Shown here: piece by piece, positions 24,209 to 28,813 of the stretch
How the letters are laid out: the number at the start of each line of letters is the position of its first letter
Numbering within the stretch: position 1 is the stretch's first letter
NCBI GenBank assembly: GCA_046756945.1
Contig: JBHHXI010000019.1
Span: 1 to 28,813, forward strand
Direction of reading: 5' to 3'
DNA: 28,813 nucleotides
Origin: JACZQZ01 sp046756945
Lineage (GTDB): Bacteria; Pseudomonadota; Alphaproteobacteria; Rhodospirillales; 2-02-FULL-58-16
Translations under genes and position numbers: made by a program
Notes under the pieces: model-generated
Databases searched by the model: none
Told to the model about the DNA's origin: nothing
Seen by the model: the letters and a program-made list of their open reading frames with translations, nothing else

Positions 24209-24236
24209 TTCACACGACCCCACGATCTGGTATGCT
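24209..24236 (+). promoter_or_regulatory. Candidate sigma70-type promoter of the peroxiredoxin gene
   Basis: TTCACA (24209-24214) and TATGCT (24231-24236) are 16 bases apart, matching the consensus at 5 and 4 of 6 positions. A start near 24243 would give a leader of about 118 bases and place the inverted repeat 24245-24261 at the transcription start. Confidence 0.45.
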
Positions 24237-24244
24237 GCCGTCAA

Positions 24245-24261
24245 CCCAGGGGTAACCTGGG
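24245..24261. promoter_or_regulatory. Inverted repeat at the peroxiredoxin promoter, possible operator
   Basis: CCCAGG-GGTAA-CCTGGG, a perfect 6-bp inverted repeat with a 5-base spacer just downstream of the candidate -10 element. Its place at the expected start site fits a repressor operator, or a small hairpin at the mRNA 5' end. No known regulator consensus was matched. Confidence 0.35.
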
Positions 24262-24360
24262 GATTGTCGGGAAAATCAGAACGGGCCCCGTACCGGCAAG
24301 GCGCACACCGGCAAGGACGGCCGGGCGGCGGGCCCGTCGATCTCAAGGAGGAGTGGAACC

Positions 24361-25023
24361 ATGACCCTGCAACTCGGAGACACGGCCCCCGATTTCACCG
24401 CCGAAACCACGGAGGGCACGATCAGCTTCCACGACTGGATCGGCGACAGCTGGGCGATCCTGTTTTCGCACCCCAAGGACTTCACGCCGGTTTGCACCAC
24501 CGAACTCGGCTACATGGCCACGCTCAAGCCCGAGTTCGAAAAACGGAACGTCAAGGTCATCGGTCTCAGCGTCGACTCGGTGGAAGACCACAAAGCCTGG
24601 TCCAAAGACATCGAGGAGACCCAGGGGCAGGCGCCGAACTACCCCATGATCGGTGATTCCGATCTCGCGGTGGCAAAGCTCTACGGCATGATCCATCCGA
24701 ATGTCACCGGCGGCGCCAAGGGGCGCACCGCGATGGACAACATGACGGTGCGCAACGTGTACGTCATCGGACCGGACAAGAAGATCAAGTTGATGATCAC
24801 CTATCCAATGGCCACCGGCCGCAACTTCGACGAAGTGCTGCGGGTGATCGATTCGCTGCAGCTCACGGCCACCCATCAGGTGGCGACGCCGGTCAACTGG
24901 AAGCACGGCGAGGACGTGATCATCGTGCCCGCGGTGAGCGACGAGGACGCCAAGGCAAAGTACCCGCAAGGCTGGAACGCTCCGAAGCCCTATCTCAGGA
25001 TCGTCCCGCAGCCCGGCACCTAA
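24361..25023 (+). CDS. 1-Cys (Prx6-type) peroxiredoxin
   Basis: A 220-residue thiol peroxidase that reduces H2O2 and organic hydroperoxides in the cytoplasm. The peroxidatic site is the Prx6-type PVCTTE (Cys45), preceded by LFSHPKDFTPVC. Asp-rich PMIGDSDLAVAKLYGMI and RNVYVIGPDKKIKLMITYPMATGRNFDEVLRVIDSLQ follow, with the long C-terminal arm (DVIIVPAVSDEDAKAKYPQGW) that marks the Prx6 subfamily and its dimer form. No second Cys is visible in the usual resolving position. The start is firm: AAGGAGG at 24345-24351, 9 bases before the ATG. A separate transcription unit with its own promoter and a hairpin after the stop. Confidence 0.95.
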   Translation: MTLQLGDTAPDFTAETTEGTISFHDWIGDSWAILFSHPKDFTPVCTTELGYMATLKPEFEKRNVKVIGLSVDSVEDHKAWSKDIEETQGQAPNYPMIGDSDLAVAKLYGMIHPNVTGGAKGRTAMDNMTVRNVYVIGPDKKIKLMITYPMATGRNFDEVLRVIDSLQLTATHQVATPVNWKHGEDVIIVPAVSDEDAKAKYPQGWNAPKPYLRIVPQPGT

Positions 25024-25026
25024 CCG

Positions 25027-25046
25027 GGGGGCCGCCGTCGGCCCCC
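25027..25046. terminator. Strong GC hairpin between convergent genes, probable shared terminator
   Basis: GGGGGCCG-CCGT-CGGCCCCC gives a perfect 8-bp stem with a 4-base loop, starting 3 bases after the peroxiredoxin stop. It also lies downstream of the OmpA-domain gene on the opposite strand, so it may stop transcription from both sides. No T-run follows. Confidence 0.5.
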
Positions 25047-25135
25047 GATGCCATTCGGATTAACGCCACGGCGGTTGATCGGGACGGCGACGGCGCACGC
25101 CGCCGCCGAAACGATACCGCGGCTACCGCGAACCC

Positions 25136-26299
25136 CTACGGCTGAGTCAGCTTGAACTCGATGCGCCGGTTGCGGCGATAGGCGATTTCGTCGTCACGCG
25201 GATCCAGGGCCCGATATTCGCCGAATCCGGTCGCCGCCAGGTGCTCGGGCGCCAGGCCCAGCCGGACGAGGAATTTCACCACGGACGTGGCGCGCGCGGT
25301 CGACAGCTCCCAGTTCGATTGGTACGCCCAGGTCTTGATCGGGACACGGTCGGTGTGACCGTCGACGCGCAACATCCAGTTCACGTCGGCGGGGATTTTC
25401 TTGGCGACATCCTTCAGGGTTTCGGCCAGTCGTGTCAGCGTCGACCGGCCGTTCGGGTCAAGCTCGGCGGAGCCCGATGGAAACAGGACCTCGGACTGAA
25501 ACACGAAGCGGTCGCCGACGGCCCGGATATCCGGATTGCCGCCAAGCACCTTGCGCAGGCGGCCGAAGAACTCCGAGCGGTAGGAGGATATCTCCCGGAC
25601 GTTCTTTTCCGCGGCACTCTTGAGCCGGTGGCCCAGGTCGGCGACCTTGCTTTCCATTGCCGCCCGCGCTTTCTTGAGCGCCGCGATTTCGCGATTCAGG
25701 CCGGCGATCTCCTGGCGCCGCGATTCCATGGTCTTCTCGTTGGCCGCCAGGGCCTGGCGGACCTGGTCAAGCTCTTCCTCGAGGCTCTTCTTCTCGGTGG
25801 CGACGGCACCGAGCTTGGCCGCGAGATCGCCGAGTTCCCCGCGCAGACCCGTGCTCGTCTCCTGCTCGCTCAACAGGCGGTCGTTGAGGGCCGAGACCTC
25901 GGACCGAAGGGCCGCCACCGCCGTCTCTTTTTCGCCGGCGAGTTCGGTCAGCCGCACGCTCAGGTCGCCCTCCGTCGCGTAGACATCCTTCAGTTCGCCT
26001 TTCAAGTGCTGGTTGTTTTCGCGCAGCGCCACATTGTCCTCGCGCCCGCTGGCCATCACTTGTATGGCGTCTTCTATCTGTTTGTTGAGGAACTCGATTT
26101 CCTTGTCACGTTCCGATGCGGCGCTGTTTATGCTGTCGATCTTCGCCTGCATGCGGTCGATGAGCGCCTGCGTCTCGTGGTACTGTTCCTCCGAATAGAC
26201 CTCTCCGTTGCCCTGCTCCTGCGCCAAAGCGGAGGCATGCAGGAAACCAGCGGTTGCGAGACCCGCGCACAATGCCAGGTAAATGCCGGGACGTTTCAT
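25136..26299 (-). CDS. Coiled-coil envelope protein with C-terminal OmpA/MotB-like domain
   Basis: A 387-residue exported protein. A signal peptide (~1-27, LALCAGLATAGFLHASALAQ) is followed by a long coiled coil (~35-240, with heptad-rich Glu/Lys/Leu stretches and no membrane helix). The C-terminal OmpA-like peptidoglycan-binding domain (~262-387) shows VLFPSGSAELDPNG, MLRVDGHTDRVPI, SNWELSTARATSVVKFLV and LAATGFGEYRAL...RRNRRIEFKL, the peptidoglycan-contact motif. It probably spans the periplasm and anchors to the wall; a structural or scaffold role is inferred. The ATG at 26299 has GGGAGG upstream, and a promoter with a perfect extended -10 lies 40 bases before it. It is a single-gene unit converging on the peroxiredoxin. 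Confidence 0.9.
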   Translation of the reverse strand: MKRPGIYLALCAGLATAGFLHASALAQEQGNGEVYSEEQYHETQALIDRMQAKIDSINSAASERDKEIEFLNKQIEDAIQVMASGREDNVALRENNQHLKGELKDVYATEGDLSVRLTELAGEKETAVAALRSEVSALNDRLLSEQETSTGLRGELGDLAAKLGAVATEKKSLEEELDQVRQALAANEKTMESRRQEIAGLNREIAALKKARAAMESKVADLGHRLKSAAEKNVREISSYRSEFFGRLRKVLGGNPDIRAVGDRFVFQSEVLFPSGSAELDPNGRSTLTRLAETLKDVAKKIPADVNWMLRVDGHTDRVPIKTWAYQSNWELSTARATSVVKFLVRLGLAPEHLAATGFGEYRALDPRDDEIAYRRNRRIEFKLTQP

Positions 26300-26338
26300 T
26301 GGCCGTTCCTCCCACCGGTGTCGCCAACGAGCCCGGAC

Positions 26339-26367
26339 ATTATACCACAATCGGTCCCCGGTTGCGA
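26339..26367 (-). promoter_or_regulatory. Extended -10 promoter of the OmpA-domain gene
   Basis: On the minus strand TGG-TATAAT (26347-26339) is an extended, full-consensus -10 element; TCGCAA at 26367-26362, 17 bases upstream, is a weak -35. Transcription would start near 26332, leaving a leader of about 33 bases before the ATG at 26299. Confidence 0.6.
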
Positions 26368-26463
26368 CCGAACGAGGCCCCTGGGCCGGTGCGATCGCGG
26401 ATGGTGAAGGCGATACGGGGCGCCGCCGCCTGGGAAACGCGGCAAGGGAGGGAGAACGACGCC

Positions 26464-26529
26464 ATGGGATTTTTTTGGACTTCACACCGCCTTTTTGTCT
26501 ACGTATTGGGTATCTGTCGGGGGTTTTAG
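26464..26529 (+). CDS. Possible 21-codon leader peptide
   Basis: A very short frame starting ATG at 26464 encodes a hydrophobic, aromatic-rich peptide (MGFFWTSHRLFVYVLG...). A GGGAGGGAG sequence lies 9 bases before the ATG, and the TAG stop is 2 bases before the ribosome binding site of the 66-codon gene. It could be a leader affecting downstream translation or a chance frame; no hairpin pair that would support attenuation was identified. Confidence 0.25.
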   Translation: MGFFWTSHRLFVYVLGICRGF

Positions 26530-26545
26530 CCAGGAGGTCGAAGGG

Positions 26546-26746
26546 ATGGGCGAAGCGCCCTGCCCGCTGGACCGCACTTCCGGCGCCCAGGTGGTGCCCG
26601 TATCCGACGCCCCTGGCGGGGAAGTCCGGGGCATCGGCCCGGGCCGGGACATGGGCGACGCCACCTTCGATGCGCGGGCCCGACGCATCATGCACCGCAC
26701 CCGGATCATCGACGACCAGCCGCCGTCGAGTGGAGAAATTCCATGA
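26546..26746 (+). CDS. Small protein of unknown function coupled to the enolase-superfamily gene
   Basis: A 66-residue protein (MGEAPCPLDRTSGAQVVPVS..., ending QPPSSGEIP) not recognised as any family. Support for a real gene is the near-ideal AGGAGG (26532-26537) 8 bases before the ATG, and the stop codon overlapping the next gene's ATG as ATGA, the arrangement of coupled genes. It has no signal peptide or membrane helix; the C-terminal half is charged (DMGDATFDARARRIMHRTRIIDDQ) and could form a short helix. It may be a partner or regulator of the downstream enzyme. Confidence 0.6.
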   Translation: MGEAPCPLDRTSGAQVVPVSDAPGGEVRGIGPGRDMGDATFDARARRIMHRTRIIDDQPPSSGEIP

Positions 26747-27837
26747 AACTGCGCGGGTTCGACCTGCACCTGTTGAAGCTGCCGCTCAAGGTTCCCTACC
26801 ACCTTGCCTTCGGCGACCTCGCCCACTTCGACACCATCGTCGTCGAGGCCCGCGACGACCAGGGGCGCGTCGGCTACGGCGAGGCCACCCTGCTCGCCGC
26901 CTATGGCGGAGAGACGGTCGAGGATGCGTGGGCGTTCTGCCGCGACCGCGGCCGGGACCTGGCCGGCCAGACCACGACGGCGGCCAGGGACTACCTGGCG
27001 CGATGGCTGCACGACTACCCGTTCGCCGTCACCGCCCTGACCACGGCCATCGAGATGGTGGAGGGAAATCCGATCCTCGCGCCATCGGCCGAGGTCCGCG
27101 TGCCCCTCCTCGGCCCGGTCAACGGCACCGATCACGCGGCCATCCCCGACGAGGTGGAGGGCCTGCTCGGGCAGGGGTACGGCACGCTCAAGGTGAAGGT
27201 GGGATTCGACCTCGAGGCCGACCTGGCGCGGGTCGCCGTGATCCAGCGCGCCGTCGCCGGACGGGCGATGCTGCGCCTCGACGGCAACCAGGGGTACGGC
27301 CGCGGCGACGCGTTGCGTTTCGTCGCCGCGGTGGACGCCGACGGCATCGAGCTTTTCGAGCAGCCCTGCGCGGCGGGCGACTGGGAATCGGCCCGGGCCG
27401 TGGCCGAGGTCTCGCGCCTGCCGATGATGCTCGACGAATCCATCTTCGGGGTCGGGGACATCGACCGCGCCGCCGATCTCGGGGCGGCCGCGTTCATCAA
27501 GCTCAAGCTGTTGAAGATGGGGGGGCTCGATCGCCTGGCGGACGCCCTTGAACACATCCGGGCGCGCGGCATGGAGCCGGTCCTCGGCAACGGCGTCTCC
27601 TCCGACATCGGGTGCTGGATGGAGGCGTGCGTCGCCGCACGGGGCATCCGCAACGCCGGCGAGCTCAACGGCTTCCTCAGGCCGGTGGGCGGCGTCTTCG
27701 CCGAGCCCCTGCCCATGGACGGCGGCGCCGTCGTGCTGTCGCCGGATTTCGTCCCCGTCCTCGACACCGAAAAGGTCGCCGCCTTCACCGTCGCCACCGA
27801 ACGCTGCGGGGCAGCCACCGTCGCCGTTGGCAAATAA
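26743..27837 (+). CDS. Enolase-superfamily enzyme, muconate-lactonizing/dipeptide-epimerase type
   Basis: A 364-residue two-domain protein: an N-terminal capping domain and a (beta/alpha)7-barrel of the MLE subgroup. Catalytic features are in order: Lys150-x-Lys152 (TLKVKVG), metal ligands Asp180 (RLDGNQGY), Glu206 (ELFEQP) and Asp231 (LDES), then Lys253/Lys255 (FIKLKLLKMGG), and GNGVSSDIG near the barrel end. Such enzymes abstract a proton alpha to a carboxylate; the MLE subgroup includes muconate cycloisomerases, o-succinylbenzoate synthases, N-succinylamino-acid racemases and dipeptide epimerases. Sequence alone does not fix the substrate. The start overlaps the 66-codon gene's stop (ATGA), and a luciferase-like oxidoreductase follows after 20 bases, so the three probably form one operon for catabolism of an organic acid. 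Confidence 0.88.
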   Translation: MKLRGFDLHLLKLPLKVPYHLAFGDLAHFDTIVVEARDDQGRVGYGEATLLAAYGGETVEDAWAFCRDRGRDLAGQTTTAARDYLARWLHDYPFAVTALTTAIEMVEGNPILAPSAEVRVPLLGPVNGTDHAAIPDEVEGLLGQGYGTLKVKVGFDLEADLARVAVIQRAVAGRAMLRLDGNQGYGRGDALRFVAAVDADGIELFEQPCAAGDWESARAVAEVSRLPMMLDESIFGVGDIDRAADLGAAAFIKLKLLKMGGLDRLADALEHIRARGMEPVLGNGVSSDIGCWMEACVAARGIRNAGELNGFLRPVGGVFAEPLPMDGGAVVLSPDFVPVLDTEKVAAFTVATERCGAATVAVGK

Positions 27838-27857
27838 CTGCCGTCGGAAGGAAAGAC

Positions 27858-28813
27858 ATGGCCGCCAAGCCAAAATTCGGAATCCGCCTGAATATCCAGG
27901 GCGAGATGGGAGCGAAGTCGTCCGGGTTCGCCTACACCCTCGAGATGGCCCACATCGCCGAGGACCTGGGCTTCGATTCGGTGTGGATCCCCGATCACGT
28001 CGAGAACGCGCACCTCGACCGCGGCAAGCCGATCCTCGAGTTCTGGACGGCGCTTACCGCCATCGGCGCCAGGACCGAGCGCGTCCGCCTCGGCGGGCAC
28101 GCCATGAACAACACGTTCCGCCATCCCGGCCTGACGGCGAAGATCGCCTGCACCCTGGATGAGATCACCGGCGGGCGGGTCATCCTGGCGCCCGGCTCGG
28201 GATGGTTCGCCGCCGAGTGCAAGTCCTACGGATTCGACGCCTGGAGCGACGACGGCCTGGTCCGCATCGCGCGCCTCGACGAATCCCTTCACGTCATCCG
28301 CGGGCTGATGACCGAGGACGTCTTCAGCTTCGAGGGCAAGTACTTCCGGCTGAAGGACGCCTACTGCCATCCCCGGCCGGTGCAGAAACCCTATCCCCCG
28401 ATCTGGATCGCCGGCGATTCGCCGCCGACCCAGGACCTGATGGTCGAACACGGGGACTGCTGGTTCATGTACTCCAAGGCGCCGCAGATCGTCGGCGGCC
28501 TGATCGCCGGCCTGAGGCCCAGGCGCGAGGGGCGGCCGTTCGAGGTCGCCGTCTCGGTCGTCGGGCTGGCCGACAAGAGCCCGGACGAGACGCTCAAATG
28601 GGCGCAGATGTACGCCGACGAGCGCAAGCACCGTTTCCCCGTGCCGCCCACCGTCGACGACATCCTGGGCGCCAACCTGACCGGCGACGTGGGACAGGTG
28701 CGCGAGCGCATCGACGCCTGGGTCGAGGCCGGCGTCGATCACGTGATCATCCAGCCGATGCCGCCCATGGAGGGAACGCGGTTCTTCGGCGAGAAGATCA
28801 TCCACCACTACGC
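27858..28813 (+). CDS. Luciferase-like (LLM class) flavin-dependent oxidoreductase, 3' end cut
   Basis: The frame starting ATG 27858 (AAGGAAAG just upstream) stays open to the right edge, giving 318 codons, close to the full length of the family. Visible features of bacterial-luciferase-like TIM-barrel oxidoreductases: FAYTLEMAHIAEDLGFDSVWIPDHVE (residues ~23-48), VRLGGHAMNNTFRHPGLTAK, LDEITGGRVILAPGSGW, FEGKYFRLKDAYCHPRPVQKPYPPIWIAG and VGQVRERIDAWVEAGVDHVIIQP. FMN or F420 use cannot be decided; the family spans both. It lies 20 bases after the enolase-superfamily gene and likely acts on the same pathway. Confidence 0.9.
   Translation, partial: MAAKPKFGIRLNIQGEMGAKSSGFAYTLEMAHIAEDLGFDSVWIPDHVENAHLDRGKPILEFWTALTAIGARTERVRLGGHAMNNTFRHPGLTAKIACTLDEITGGRVILAPGSGWFAAECKSYGFDAWSDDGLVRIARLDESLHVIRGLMTEDVFSFEGKYFRLKDAYCHPRPVQKPYPPIWIAGDSPPTQDLMVEHGDCWFMYSKAPQIVGGLIAGLRPRREGRPFEVAVSVVGLADKSPDETLKWAQMYADERKHRFPVPPTVDDILGANLTGDVGQVRERIDAWVEAGVDHVIIQPMPPMEGTRFFGEKIIHHY

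Larger units (their letters stand above)
23986..24360. other. Intergenic region between lapG-like and peroxiredoxin genes
   Basis: A 375-base region with no supported gene. It holds the hairpin at 23987-24010 after the lapG-like stop and, near its right end, the peroxiredoxin promoter (24209-24236) and an inverted repeat (24245-24261). The stretch 24020-24200 shows nothing recognisable. Confidence 0.5.

Noticed and set aside
27132..28808. 558-codon minus-strand frame at the right end
   Set aside because: Shadow of the enolase-superfamily and LLM genes, both of which show full motif sets on the plus strand.

Overview
The window is high-GC DNA with short gaps, ATGA/TGATG start-stop overlaps and several strand-coherent operons. 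Gene content (dTDP-rhamnose cluster, Lap-type type I secretion with transglutaminase-like periplasmic proteases, TTAA-N7-TTAA boxes resembling CtrA sites, an IS1595-type transposase remnant) suggests an alphaproteobacterium, probably of the Rhodospirillales type. The order is inferred from style, not from a marker gene. No tRNA, rRNA or CRISPR array is visible.

Layout. 1-64: first codons of a Thr/Pro-rich protein leaving the left edge on the minus strand. 65-2400: an accessory patch with a PaaK/CapK-like adenylate-forming ligase gene (+) between two ~120 bp direct repeats, plus a 25-codon IS1595-type transposase remnant. 2400-13357: a long minus-strand surface-glycan and accessory block, in transcription order: AurF-like diiron oxygenase, GNAT-like protein, ATP-grasp ligase, rfbB-rfbA-rfbC-rfbD (dTDP-L-rhamnose synthesis), a GT4 glycosyltransferase, an HprK-like P-loop kinase and a GT1-type glycosyltransferase. 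13892-20464: a plus-strand operon of four tightly packed genes: LapB-type T1SS ABC transporter, LapC/HlyD-type adaptor, a LapG-like periplasmic protein whose catalytic Cys is Ser, and a membrane Cache(?)-PAS-HD-GYP protein that has lost its HD dyad. 20627-22078: manC on the minus strand. 22366-25023: rhodanese, an intact LapG-like protease (Cys-His-Asp present) and a 1-Cys peroxiredoxin (+). 25136-26299: a coiled-coil OmpA-domain envelope protein (-). 26546-end: a 66-codon small gene translationally coupled to an enolase-superfamily enzyme, then a luciferase-like flavin oxidoreductase cut by the right edge.

The most interesting system is the secretion operon. In known Lap systems, a T1SS exports a giant adhesin, LapG cleaves it from the surface, and the c-di-GMP receptor LapD (degenerate GGDEF-EAL) sequesters LapG. 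Here the LapG position holds a Ser-substituted pseudoprotease, and the LapD position holds a membrane protein with a degenerate HD-GYP domain. An active LapG lies about 5 kb downstream as its own gene. TTAA-N7-TTAA boxes sit upstream of both loci. I infer an HD-GYP-based variant of inside-out adhesin control, possibly tied to CtrA. The outer-membrane pore (TolC/LapE) and the adhesin are not in the window, unless the left-edge gene is the adhesin, which cannot be decided.
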